The notes beneath the pieces were generated by a model. That model searched no databases and had not been told where the DNA came from. It saw only the letters and a program-made list of their open reading frames with translations. Shown here piece by piece: positions 25,813 to 33,867 of a stretch of 37,183 nt of DNA. Each line of letters begins with the position of its first letter. Position 1 is the stretch's first letter. The stretch lies in assembly GCA_964441595.1 (NCBI GenBank), contig CAYTXM010000002.1, forward strand, positions 1-37,183. The letters run 5' to 3'. The translations under genes and the position numbers were made by a program. This DNA is from DAOVIY01 sp964441595. Its GTDB lineage: Bacteria; Patescibacteriota; Minisyncoccia; UBA6257.

Positions 25813-26025
25813 TTAAAATTTTAGTGCGGATAAAATAGATTGAGATATTCTTTGCGAAGTAATACTTTTTTCTTTGGAAAAATCAACTTTCCAATCTTTA
25901 ATATTTGCAATCTTTATTTTATTCTTTTTTAAAAATTTGTCAAGCGTTTTAAGTAATTCATCACTTTTTTCCGCTTGAATGTGATATCTTTGTTTTTCAA
26001 TTGTATTAAAAGAAAGAAAAATCAT
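25813..26025 (-). CDS. 70-residue protein resembling a shrunken TsaB
   Basis: 70 residues starting at the ATG that overlaps the trmD stop (ATGA, 26022-26025); an in-frame ATG nine codons earlier lies inside trmD and is less likely. The pattern follows the N-terminal third of TsaB (a partner in tRNA t6A37 synthesis): FLSFNT at the start, EKSDELLKTLDKFLKKNKI (TsaB: HSE-LLP-ID-LL), then IANIKDWKVDF, and KSITSQRISQSILSALKF where TsaB has SFTGLRIG...A-GLA. The glycines of TsaB are mostly lost and nothing follows. No enzyme motif is visible. It could be a TsaB remnant, a minimal dimerisation module or an unrelated protein. Confidence 0.6.
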   Translation of the reverse strand: MIFLSFNTIEKQRYHIQAEKSDELLKTLDKFLKKNKIKIANIKDWKVDFSKEKSITSQRISQSILSALKF

Positions 26026-26699
26026 ATCTTTTTTAAATGTTCGCGCCTCCATTCTTTAATTTTTTTGTGATTTCCTGAAAGCAAAATGCGAGGAACTCGC
26101 CAACTTATTTTCTTTTTCCCTTTGTCTGAATAAAAAATTTCCGGTCTTGTGTATTGAGGATACTCGCCTTTTCCCTCAAAATCTGTACTAAATGATTCTT
26201 CTAAAAGCGATTCTTTTTTAATAACTCCCGGAATAAAACGACTAACAGCATCAACTAAAATCATAGCTGGTAATTCTCCGCCTGTTAAAATATATTCACC
26301 AATAGATATTTCCTCATCAGAAATATACTTGGTAACCCTTTCATCAACCCCTTCGTAACGCGGACAAATAAGTATTAATTGGTCGTATTTAGATAATTGT
26401 TTTACTTTTTTTTGCGTTAATTTTTTTCCTTTTGCGGAAAAAAGAATAATACGGCGTTTTTTAATTGTTCTCTTTTTTAAATCTTTTATAGCTTTAAAAA
26501 TCGGCTCCACTTTAAAAATCATTCCCATACCCCCGCCATAAGGACAGCCATCAGTTGTTTGGTGTTTGTCTGATGTCCATTTTCGCAGATTATGAATATT
26601 AATCTTTATAAGCTTTTTCTTCTGCGCTTTTTTCAAAATAGAAGCATTAGCATATGAATCAAACATTTCAGGAAAAATTGTAAGTATATCAAACTGCAT
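26022..26699 (-). CDS. trmD: tRNA (guanine-N1)-methyltransferase TrmD
   Basis: 225 residues of the SPOUT (knotted) methyltransferase family; makes m1G37 next to the anticodon and prevents +1 frameshifting. It starts FDILTIFPEMFDSYANASIL. Conserved blocks include LRKWTSDKHQTTDGCPYGGGMGM, LICPRYEGVDERV, and the knot region ISIGEYILTGGELPAMILVDAVSRFIPGV. RPEIFYSDKGKKKISWRVPRILLSGNHKKIKEWR is the usual C-terminal helix. It overlaps the 70-residue TsaB-like gene by 4 nt and probably begins the transcript that continues into rpoB and rpoC, after a terminator-like hairpin. Confidence 0.96.
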   Translation of the reverse strand: MQFDILTIFPEMFDSYANASILKKAQKKKLIKINIHNLRKWTSDKHQTTDGCPYGGGMGMIFKVEPIFKAIKDLKKRTIKKRRIILFSAKGKKLTQKKVKQLSKYDQLILICPRYEGVDERVTKYISDEEISIGEYILTGGELPAMILVDAVSRFIPGVIKKESLLEESFSTDFEGKGEYPQYTRPEIFYSDKGKKKISWRVPRILLSGNHKKIKEWRREHLKKI

Positions 26700-26752
26700 A
26701 ATAGTAAAGATAAAAAGGTAAGAAAATGTTGTTTAGAAAACAATAGCGTATA

Positions 26753-26796
26753 AAAAATCGCAGTACCATTATAATACCGCGATTTTTGTTTTTTTT
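26753..26796. terminator. Probable bidirectional intrinsic terminator between khpA and trmD
   Basis: A 9-bp stem, AAAAATCGC (26753-26761) with GCGATTTTT (26779-26787), and a 17-nt loop. On the minus strand it gives a stem running into six T, able to end the khpA transcript. On the plus strand it is followed by TG and eight T. The loop contains ATTATAAT, a palindromic -10-like sequence. Confidence 0.6.
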
Positions 26797-26816
26797 CAAT
26801 CACGCCTAAGCGTAAT

Positions 26817-27161
26817 TTAGAGTTTTAAGTCCTCAACAATATCATCTGCAGCTTTCTCTGCTTCTTTTGATGAATCATCGCTATCCTCTCGGCTTACTCT
26901 TGAAGAACCTTCCGGCTCTTCAATCTTGAGGTTAACTCGGGCTTTATTTTTTGCTCCAGCTACTTTCAAAATAGTCCTCAATGCTTTGGCCATTGAACCC
27001 TGTCGGCCTATAATTTGAGCCATGTCATTAGGATCTACTTTTAAAGAAAGGAGTACGCCCATTTCATCCACTTTTCGCTCTACCTTAACTGCATCTGGAT
27101 TGCTTGCAATGCTCTTCACTATGAATTCGAGCAATTGTTGGTCTACATGTGTATCTGCCAT
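26817..27161 (-). CDS. khpA: KH-domain RNA-binding protein, KhpA-like
   Basis: 114 residues. A single KH domain (about 5-80) carries the GxxG loop in DMAQIIGRQGSMAKALRTIL and matches the KhpA/YlqC family, small RNA chaperones that act with KhpB and influence division and ribosome functions. An acidic serine-rich tail follows (SREDSDDSSKEAEKAADDIVEDL), longer than in typical 75-80-residue KhpA, presumably disordered. It stands alone between its own promoter and a terminator-like hairpin, so it is probably monocistronic. Confidence 0.88.
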   Translation of the reverse strand: MADTHVDQQLLEFIVKSIASNPDAVKVERKVDEMGVLLSLKVDPNDMAQIIGRQGSMAKALRTILKVAGAKNKARVNLKIEEPEGSSRVSREDSDDSSKEAEKAADDIVEDLKL

Positions 27162-27198
27162 GATTTCAGAATTAATATTTTCTTAATTTAATAACTAA

Positions 27199-27227
27199 AG
27201 TAGCTATCGACCGCTCTGTTAGCCACT
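27199..27227 (-). promoter_or_regulatory. Leader hairpin of khpA
   Basis: In the predicted 5' leader AGTGGCTA pairs with TAGCTACT (8 bp, one G-U) around a 13-nt loop, starting just after the predicted transcription start. It could protect or regulate the mRNA; autoregulation by KhpA itself would be a guess. Confidence 0.35.
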
Positions 27228-27237
27228 GAATGATTTA

Positions 27238-27266
27238 ATAATAAATTAGCAAAATCGAAAAGTCAA
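27238..27266 (-). promoter_or_regulatory. Promoter of khpA
   Basis: Minus strand: TTGACT (27261-27266), 17 nt, TATTAT (27238-27243), both 5/6 to consensus, the strongest sigma-70-like promoter in the window. The predicted leader is about 70 nt. Confidence 0.6.
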
Positions 27267-27306
27267 GTAATTAATAAGAACCTTTTCGCTTCGCTTCAGA
27301 ACCTTG

Positions 27307-27325
27307 TTTCTCGCTTTGCTCGAAA
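27307..27325. repeat. Short hairpin repeat, copy C
   Basis: TTTC and GAAA arms around TCGCTTTGCTC, 4 nt past the smc stop. A related core (TTCGCTTCGCTTC, 27285-27297) lies just beside it. Same architecture as copies A and B. Confidence 0.5.
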
Positions 27326-27329
27326 TAAA

Positions 27330-29432
27330 TTATTCTTCTGCTAAAGCTTCTGCTTCTTCTAGTTTTAATGAAAGGAGCTGAGAACTATCATTTCCCGATA
27401 AGGTTACCCCATAAATTATTTGGACAGCATTCATAGTCATTCTGTTATGAGTAATGATAATAAATTGGGTATTTTTAGTAAGCGCTTTTAAAATCTCAGA
27501 AAAACGAGCACTATTTTCTTCATCTAAAGCCGCGTCAATTTCATCTACAATGACCAGAGGGGAATCAGATTGATTAACCAAGGCAAAAAGAAGACAAGCA
27601 GTAATTAAAGTTTTTTCTCCGCCAGAAAGCATATCAATTCCTTTTAATTGCGTTTTTGGAATATTAATTTTAATATCAACCCCCCAAACAACATTATCAT
27701 TAATTTCTTGTTTTACCTGAACTAATTTAGCTGAACCGCCTTTAAATATAAGTTGAAAATAATTATTAAATTCTTGATTTATTCCATTAATCGCTTTGCT
27801 AAATTTCTCTTCTATCTGATTATTTAATTCTCTTATTAAGGAATTAAGATCTTCCACTCCTTTATTCAAATCGCCGGTTTGCTGATTTAAAAAGTCATAG
27901 CGATTAGAAACATCTGTATATTCATTTATTATATTCTCATCTTCTGCACCCATTTCTGATAATTCTTTTTTCATTCGCCAAATTTTGTTTTCTAATACAG
28001 AAAATTCATCTAAAGCGACTAATTGCGTATTTTTCTCATCCTGATAGAGTTTTTCAATATTCTGAAATTCAAATCCAGCCTCCCCTAATCGCCTTTTGAA
28101 ATCTTCTATACGCAAACGAAATTTTTCATTTAAAATTTCCTCTCTCTGCAACTCCCTGTACAATTTTTCTTTTTCTTCCCTTTTTGACTCTATTTCTTGA
28201 AACTTACTTCTAAAATTCAGGCCTCTTTTGTTTAATTCGTCTTGCAAATTACTTAATTGTTTATTCTTCTCATTTATCTCCATTTCGATCTTCTCCAGAT
28301 TTTTCTGAATTTCTTCAAGGTTTTCTCCTTTTTCCTCTTTCTGGTTTTCAGGATCAATTAAAGTGTCTATATTCTGAATTATATGCTTTATTTCTTTTTT
28401 TATTTCCTCTAAATTAAAAAGATTTAATAGGAGTTGTAATTTCTCTTTAACAGAAAAAATCCTTTTTTCAAGAGATTCTCCTGTAATATTTGATTTACTA
28501 CTCACTTCCTTTCTTCCTAAAGCCCTCAATTGGATTGATTTTTGGTTTTGAAGATCAATAATCTGTTGGGTAATGTCTTTCATCTTAATCTCCAGGTTTT
28601 TATCAAGTTTCTCATTTGATAAACCTATTTCTTTTTCTTTTTCCCTAATCCCACTTTCCAATTCCTCAATATCTTTTTTAATTTTATCAATGTCAATATG
28701 TGAATGAGTATTTTCTTGCAAAACTTGATGATAAATATTAACAAAATATTTTTTTTCTATCCCTAACAATTCATCTTTAATTTTTTCTCTCTTTTCCCAA
28801 CGATTAACTTGCCTTTTTAAAGAGCGTAGATGCGGAAGAATCTCCTGCTGGAGAGCTTGAGCTTTGTCTAAATTAATCAAAGTATTCTCTAGTTTTCTTT
28901 TTGCTTCTTCTTTTTTTATTTCTAAATTTTTTAATCCTAAATTTTCTTCTAGCATTATCCTTCTTTCTCGAGAAGAAACTTTCAAAATATCTCCAATAGA
29001 GCCCTGATTAATTATAAAAAGCCCTTTTAATCCTAATCTGGCCGCGGCAAGCGTTTCAACGATGTCTTTTAGGCGGCAAGATTGATGATTTAAAAAATAA
29101 CTATTATTATCTTCTTTATCAATCCTTCGTAAAATACTTAATTCGGAAACCTTTAAAGGAAAATTCTTTTTGTCGTTGTCAAATATCAATTCTACTTCAG
29201 CAAATCCAGCAGAAGAATTTTTATTTTTGCCAGAAAAAATTAAATCTCTGCCTTTTTCTGCCCGCAGATTTTTAAAACTTTGTTCTCCAAATGCCCAACG
29301 AACAGCATCAACAATATTGGATTTCCCAGAACCATTTGGGCCAACAATAGCTGTAAAAAGAAAGGGGAAATCCAAAACTGTTTTCCCTGAAAAAGATTTA
29401 AAATTCTTTAAAATAATACGCTTCAAAAACAT
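27330..29432 (-). CDS. smc: Short SMC-family ATPase lacking a recognisable hinge
   Basis: 700 residues from the ATG at 29430-29432 (MFLKRIILKNFKSF, the classic SMC start, 10 nt after rnc); a start 17 codons earlier would lie inside rnc. The N-terminal head has Walker A GPNGSGKSN (31-39) and FIINQGSIGDIL. The C-terminal head has the ABC signature LSGGEKTL (602-609), Walker B LVIVDEIDAALD (Asp630/Glu631) and ITHNR. Between them lie only about 400 residues of coiled coil with a non-coiled middle (about 335-385) and no glycine-rich SMC hinge. Canonical SMC has near 1,150-1,200 residues. Chromosome organisation is the expected role. Confidence 0.85.
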   Translation of the reverse strand: MFLKRIILKNFKSFSGKTVLDFPFLFTAIVGPNGSGKSNIVDAVRWAFGEQSFKNLRAEKGRDLIFSGKNKNSSAGFAEVELIFDNDKKNFPLKVSELSILRRIDKEDNNSYFLNHQSCRLKDIVETLAAARLGLKGLFIINQGSIGDILKVSSRERRIMLEENLGLKNLEIKKEEAKRKLENTLINLDKAQALQQEILPHLRSLKRQVNRWEKREKIKDELLGIEKKYFVNIYHQVLQENTHSHIDIDKIKKDIEELESGIREKEKEIGLSNEKLDKNLEIKMKDITQQIIDLQNQKSIQLRALGRKEVSSKSNITGESLEKRIFSVKEKLQLLLNLFNLEEIKKEIKHIIQNIDTLIDPENQKEEKGENLEEIQKNLEKIEMEINEKNKQLSNLQDELNKRGLNFRSKFQEIESKREEKEKLYRELQREEILNEKFRLRIEDFKRRLGEAGFEFQNIEKLYQDEKNTQLVALDEFSVLENKIWRMKKELSEMGAEDENIINEYTDVSNRYDFLNQQTGDLNKGVEDLNSLIRELNNQIEEKFSKAINGINQEFNNYFQLIFKGGSAKLVQVKQEINDNVVWGVDIKINIPKTQLKGIDMLSGGEKTLITACLLFALVNQSDSPLVIVDEIDAALDEENSARFSEILKALTKNTQFIIITHNRMTMNAVQIIYGVTLSGNDSSQLLSLKLEEAEALAEE

Positions 29433-29442
29433 AGAAAATACT

Positions 29443-30144
29443 TTATGCCCATTTCTTTTTAGACAAAGCCTTTTTAGCGGCATTCACCTCTGCTTCCTGT
29501 TTAGAATGGCCCTCGCCTTTAGTAATAAGTTCCTTCTTAAAATATACGCCGACTCGAAATTTCTTTAAATGATCTGGTCCCCAACTTTCTAATGTTTTAT
29601 AAATCGGGGTAACGCTTAAATTCGCTTGGCTTTTTTCTTGTAAGACGCTTTTTGAGTCTTTATATGACTCAGTTCTAAAAATTTTTTCAGTTTTGGATAA
29701 AATATGTTTTGTTACAAATTCTTTAGATTTATCAAACCCCTTATCTAAATAAATAGCTCCTATAATCGCTTCTACAGCATTAGCTAAAAAATATGGATGA
29801 GTTTTTTCTAGCTCATCTTTTTCTCCTTTGGAAACTAAAATATATTTTTTTAAATTTAATTTATCAGCTACATCTAATAAAGAATCACTATTGATTAAGG
29901 CTGCTCTTAAAGCTGTTAAATCTCCTTCTCTTAATTCTAAAAATTCTTTGAATAAATACCTGGCAACAATTAATCCTAAAACTGAATCTCCCAAAAACTC
30001 CAATCTTTCATTATGCCCGATTTTCAGCCATTCTTTATTTTCATTCAAAAAAGACCGGTGAGTTAATGCCCGTTTAAATAAATCTAAATCATTAAATTCT
30101 AATCCTAGAGTTTTCTGAATTTTATAAAAATCAACTTGAATCAT
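29443..30144 (-). CDS. rnc: Ribonuclease III
   Basis: 233 residues: nuclease domain (about 8-155) and C-terminal double-stranded RNA-binding domain (about 160-230, ending KQEAEVNAAKKAL). The signature NERLEFLGDSVLGL supplies the first acidic metal ligands; the second motif reads FLANAVEAIIGAIYLDKG, with Asn where E. coli has catalytic Asp114 and Glu retained. It processes rRNA precursors and cuts structured RNA. It overlaps nusB by 14 nt, and smc starts 10 nt later. Confidence 0.95.
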   Translation of the reverse strand: MIQVDFYKIQKTLGLEFNDLDLFKRALTHRSFLNENKEWLKIGHNERLEFLGDSVLGLIVARYLFKEFLELREGDLTALRAALINSDSLLDVADKLNLKKYILVSKGEKDELEKTHPYFLANAVEAIIGAIYLDKGFDKSKEFVTKHILSKTEKIFRTESYKDSKSVLQEKSQANLSVTPIYKTLESWGPDHLKKFRVGVYFKKELITKGEGHSKQEAEVNAAKKALSKKKWA

Positions 30145-30583
30145 TCTTTTCTTTTTTACAAATAACCTCTTCCATCTCCCGATAAACTGTTCCTAATACT
30201 CCATTTACAAAACGACGCGAAGAATCACCACCAAAAGTTTTAGCTAATTCTACACATTCATTAATCGCAACTTTTGGGGGAACTTCTTTTGAATCAGCAA
30301 ACAATAATTCAAAAATTCCAATTCTTAGAATATTTCTGTCAATGATATTAATTTGACCTAATGGCCATTCAGGAGCTCCAGAAAGAATTAATTTATCTAA
30401 TTTGGCTTGTTGAGCTAATATACCGTTTAAAAGCTTTTCTGGATATTGTTTATTAGGCAATCCATCGCCTAATAATTTCAAGTTCCTTTGAAATATCTCC
30501 ATTATATTTTTCTCTTTTTTTGAAAAATCCCATTCATAAAGAGTCTGTAAGACAATGGAGCGGGAAAGATGTCGGGAGCCCAT
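30131..30583 (-). CDS. nusB: Transcription antitermination factor NusB
   Basis: 150 residues, all-helical. SRHLSRSIVLQTLYEWDF matches the arginine-rich NusB start. PLGQINIIDRNILRIGIFELLF and VPPKVAINECVELAKTFGGDSSRRFVNGVLGTV are the two conserved blocks. NusB with S10 binds boxA RNA and supports processive rRNA transcription. It overlaps rnc by 14 nt; the protein products both act on rRNA. An AT-rich 39-nt spacer with TTTTAAA repeats precedes it. Confidence 0.94.
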   Translation of the reverse strand: MGSRHLSRSIVLQTLYEWDFSKKEKNIMEIFQRNLKLLGDGLPNKQYPEKLLNGILAQQAKLDKLILSGAPEWPLGQINIIDRNILRIGIFELLFADSKEVPPKVAINECVELAKTFGGDSSRRFVNGVLGTVYREMEEVICKKEKNDSS

Positions 30584-30591
30584 AAGAATAA

Positions 30592-30615
30592 TTTTAAATT
30601 TTAAATTTTAAATTC
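30592..30615. repeat. Tandem TTTTAAA repeat in the rpmF-nusB spacer
   Basis: Three consecutive TTTTAAA units (palindromic in part) filling the spacer between rpmF and nusB. No hairpin of terminator type is evident. Confidence 0.6.
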
Positions 30616-30622
30616 TTAAAGC

Positions 30623-30856
30623 CTAATCCTTTTTTTCAATTTCTTTTTGCTTTAATTTCTTCTCTTTCTTAGAAAGTCCTTTTAACACATCAATGACTTC
30701 CTTCTCTTTGTAATAACCACAATAAGGACAAACACGATGAGGCATTATCATTTCCTTACAATGAGAACATTTAATAAAATTAAGCGGCTTAAGCGCTAAA
30801 TGAGATCGACGTTTATTAACCCTGGAACGGCTATGATGACGAGCTGGAACACCCAT
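30623..30856 (-). CDS. rpmF: 50S ribosomal protein L32
   Basis: 77 residues. MGVPARHHSRSRVNKRRSH is the typical L32 start. Two CxxC pairs (CSHC and CPYC) form the zinc ribbon, with YCGYYKEKEVI after it. The C-terminus is extended by about 18 lysine- and glutamate-rich residues (KKEKKLKQKEIEKK) not found in standard 57-60-residue L32. It is followed by nusB and rnc. Confidence 0.93.
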   Translation of the reverse strand: MGVPARHHSRSRVNKRRSHLALKPLNFIKCSHCKEMIMPHRVCPYCGYYKEKEVIDVLKGLSKKEKKLKQKEIEKKD

Positions 30857-30866
30857 GATAATAAAT

Positions 30867-30917
30867 TGCTAAACTGTTAAATTGTTAGCTGTTAATTGTT
30901 AGTTGTTAGTTATTGTT
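30867..30917. repeat. Degenerate TTGTTAG repeats upstream of rpmF
   Basis: Imperfect repeats of TGTTAA and TTGTTAG (about six units) fill most of the 102-nt spacer between ileS and rpmF. Similar AT-rich repeat tracts occur at 1441-1475. No promoter is convincing here. Confidence 0.45.
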
Positions 30918-30958
30918 TTGATTTTAAAGATTAACACAAAGAGCTTTAAAGGGCAAAT

Positions 30959-33859
30959 TTAAGTAGTCTTTTCTAAACTAATGTTTATTTTTTTGTTATC
31001 TAATGTTATCTCCCCTTTGAAATCAAGCTCTTCAACTTTATCCCAAATAATCTTTTCTATCCGCAACCCTTCTTTTATTTGATTCTCGTTCTTCTTTAAT
31101 AATTCTATTATTGAATTTTCGCCTTTAAAACAAATGATTATTTTATCAGAAGAAAATAATTTGGATTTTCGACGAAAAATTTGAATTTGCCTAAAACAAT
31201 CACGGATTATACCTTCTTCTTTAAGTTCTGGCGTAATATTAATATCTATTTCCACTTCCTCTTTCAATTTATTATCAAAGGTAATTTGTTTAACATTCAC
31301 TTCATCTTTAATTAACTCAAGCAATTCTTTTTTATCTTTCAGTTCACAATTTTTTATTCTTAATTCCTTCAATGGTTGTCTTACTTTTATACCTGCATGG
31401 GCTCTTTCTGCTAAAGCCAATGAAACAATTATTCGAACCTTTTCCATGTTTCCTTCCAAAGATTTATCAATTAATTTTTTATTAACTCTGGGATAATCAC
31501 AAAGATGTACAGATTCTAAATCTTTTTTATCTTTTAAGCTTTGGTAAATTTGTTCGCTAAAAAATGGTATAAATGGAGCTACTATTTTGCTTAAATTAAA
31601 TAAAACATATTTTAAAACCTGCGACACTTCTTTTTTCTCTTTACTGTCTTTAAATCTCTCCCTGGATCTTCTTAAATACCATGTTGAAAGATCGGCAATA
31701 AATCTTTCTATGGGCCTTACAGCTTTTAACAAATCGTATTTCTCCATTTCTTTGCTAACCTCCTCGTTTAAAGAGTTTAATTTAGACAAAATCCATTTAT
31801 CTAAGATATTATCGACGGTATCAATATCTAATTCCGCGCTTTCTTCGACATATAATTTATAGAACGTATGAACATTCCAAAAAATTATTAAAACTTTTTT
31901 TAATACTTCATCAACTCCATCTTCGGAAAAACACAGATCATCAGCTTTAATGGCTGGACTGGTCAAAAGATAAAAACGCATAGCGTCAGCACCGTATTTA
32001 TCAATAATTTGCATTGGCTCGGGATAATTTTTCAAACGCTTGCTCATTTTTTGGCCATCCTCAGTCAAGATTATGCCATTAACAATATTATTAAGAAAAG
32101 CCGGCTTATCAAATAAAGCAGTGGACAAAACCATTAAAGTGTAAAACCATCCTCTCGTTTGGTCTATTCCTTCAGCTACAAATTGAGCTGGAAAATTCTT
32201 TTCAAATGATTCTTTATTCTCAAAAGGATAATGAGCTTGAGCATATGGCATTAAACCAGATTCAAACCAACAATCAAAAACTTCCGGAATTCTTTTCATT
32301 AAACCGCCACATTTTTCGCATTTAAAACTAATCTCATCAATATAAGGCCTATGAAGGTCTTTTATTTTCTTATTGCTCAATTTTTCCAACTCTTCTATAG
32401 AGCCAATTGCTTTAATATTATTACAGGCATTTATATAATCGCCTTTTGCTCCGCTGCATTCCCAAATTGGCAAAGGGGTTCCCCAATAACGAGAGCGTGA
32501 AATTGACCAATCTCTTATCCCCTCTAACCACTTGCCGAAACGTCCATGCTTAATATGCTCAGGAACCCAGTTTATCTTCTCATTATTTTTTATAATTTTA
32601 TCTTTTATGGCAGTAACTTTTACAAACCACGAAGATGTCGCATAATTTAAAAGTGGAGTATCACATCTCCAGCAAAAAGGATAGCTATGAATAATTTTTT
32701 CTTGAAATAATAATTTATTTTTTTCTTTTAGCCATTGAACAACTTTTCTATCAGTTTTGGAGATATCGTCTTTTGGCTTCACATCTTCTCCTGCCCATTC
32801 TGTAACTTCATCAACAAAACAACCGCTTTCATCAACATGCTGAATAAAAGGAAGATTTTTTAAATATCCAAGCTTCAAATCATCTTCGCCAAAAGCCGGA
32901 GCAATATGAACAACACCAGTCCCTTCTTCTGTAGAAACAAAATCAGCGTCATATATTTTCCATCCGTTTTCTGTATTTTCTAAATCATCTTTTTTTGAAA
33001 AATAATCAAATAAAGGCTCATATTCCAATCCAACCAAATCTTTACCTTTTATCTGCTCAATAATTTTGTATTCATCTTTAATAATTTCTAATCTATCTTT
33101 GGCTAAAATGAAAAATTCTTTATTAATTTGTATTTTTACATAGTCAATGGTTTTTCCTACTGCTAAAGCTACATTACCGGGCAAAGTCCATGGGGTAGTT
33201 GTCCATACTAAAATAAAAGTATCTTCTTCATTCTTAAGCTTAAATTTAATCGTGACAGTTAAATCTTCAACATCTTTATACCCCTGAGTAACTTCAAAAT
33301 TAGAAAGGGTTGTTCCGCAACGGGGGCAAATGTGCATACTTTTATAATCCTTATAAATTAATCCTTTAACCCATAACTGTTTAAATGCCCACCAAACAGA
33401 TTCCATATAATCAAAATCCATTGTTTTATAAGGATGCTCCATATCAACCCATCGCCCTATCCGTGGAATAATTTTTTTCCATTCGTCAACATAACCCAGG
33501 ACCCTCTCTTTGCAAGCTTGATTAAATTTATCTATGCCAATGGATTCAATGTCTTTTTTATTTTTTAAACCTAATTCTTGCTCAATCAAGTTTTCAACCG
33601 GCAAGCCATGACAATCCCAACCCCAACGCCGTTCTACGCGAAAACCTTTCATCGTCCAATACCGGGGAACAACATCTTTTACTAAAGAAGCAAGAATATG
33701 CCCATAATGAGGAGAACCCGTCGCAAAAGGAGGGCCATCAAAAAAAACATAAGATTTCTCTTTCGGTCTTTGCTCTATTGATTTCTCAAAAATTCTATTT
33801 TCCTCCCAAAATTTCAAAATCTCTTTTTCTTTTTGAATAAATTCTAAAGTCTTTTTCAT
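30959..33859 (-). CDS. ileS: Isoleucyl-tRNA synthetase, eukaryote-like (IleS2) type
   Basis: A 966-residue class I synthetase. The HIGH motif is HYGH (51-54) in FFDGPPFATGSPHYGH; KMSKR is at 604-608, followed by LKNYPEP. The editing domain lies about residues 190-390. Cysteine motifs occur at CPRC, CWRC and CEKC. KMSKRLKNYP instead of KMSKSLGN, with CWRCDTPLL, marks the IleRS2 group shared with eukaryotes, which is naturally poorly sensitive to mupirocin. Its own promoter overlaps that of smpB; the -10 box is 8 nt before the ATG, so the mRNA is predicted leaderless. Confidence 0.95.
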   Translation of the reverse strand: MKKTLEFIQKEKEILKFWEENRIFEKSIEQRPKEKSYVFFDGPPFATGSPHYGHILASLVKDVVPRYWTMKGFRVERRWGWDCHGLPVENLIEQELGLKNKKDIESIGIDKFNQACKERVLGYVDEWKKIIPRIGRWVDMEHPYKTMDFDYMESVWWAFKQLWVKGLIYKDYKSMHICPRCGTTLSNFEVTQGYKDVEDLTVTIKFKLKNEEDTFILVWTTTPWTLPGNVALAVGKTIDYVKIQINKEFFILAKDRLEIIKDEYKIIEQIKGKDLVGLEYEPLFDYFSKKDDLENTENGWKIYDADFVSTEEGTGVVHIAPAFGEDDLKLGYLKNLPFIQHVDESGCFVDEVTEWAGEDVKPKDDISKTDRKVVQWLKEKNKLLFQEKIIHSYPFCWRCDTPLLNYATSSWFVKVTAIKDKIIKNNEKINWVPEHIKHGRFGKWLEGIRDWSISRSRYWGTPLPIWECSGAKGDYINACNNIKAIGSIEELEKLSNKKIKDLHRPYIDEISFKCEKCGGLMKRIPEVFDCWFESGLMPYAQAHYPFENKESFEKNFPAQFVAEGIDQTRGWFYTLMVLSTALFDKPAFLNNIVNGIILTEDGQKMSKRLKNYPEPMQIIDKYGADAMRFYLLTSPAIKADDLCFSEDGVDEVLKKVLIIFWNVHTFYKLYVEESAELDIDTVDNILDKWILSKLNSLNEEVSKEMEKYDLLKAVRPIERFIADLSTWYLRRSRERFKDSKEKKEVSQVLKYVLFNLSKIVAPFIPFFSEQIYQSLKDKKDLESVHLCDYPRVNKKLIDKSLEGNMEKVRIIVSLALAERAHAGIKVRQPLKELRIKNCELKDKKELLELIKDEVNVKQITFDNKLKEEVEIDINITPELKEEGIIRDCFRQIQIFRRKSKLFSSDKIIICFKGENSIIELLKKNENQIKEGLRIEKIIWDKVEELDFKGEITLDNKKINISLEKTT

Positions 33860-33867
33860 ATCTCTTT

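Noticed and set aside
26729..26743. TTGTTT-AGA-AAACAA inverted repeat upstream of trmD as an operator.
   Set aside because: In such AT-rich sequence a 6-bp arm of this composition is weak evidence, and no clear trmD promoter is nearby.
29740..29800. Asn for catalytic Asp in the second RNase III motif as a sign of inactivity.
   Set aside because: From memory this Asp/Asn alternation occurs in many bacterial RNase III proteins, and the other acidic residues are intact.
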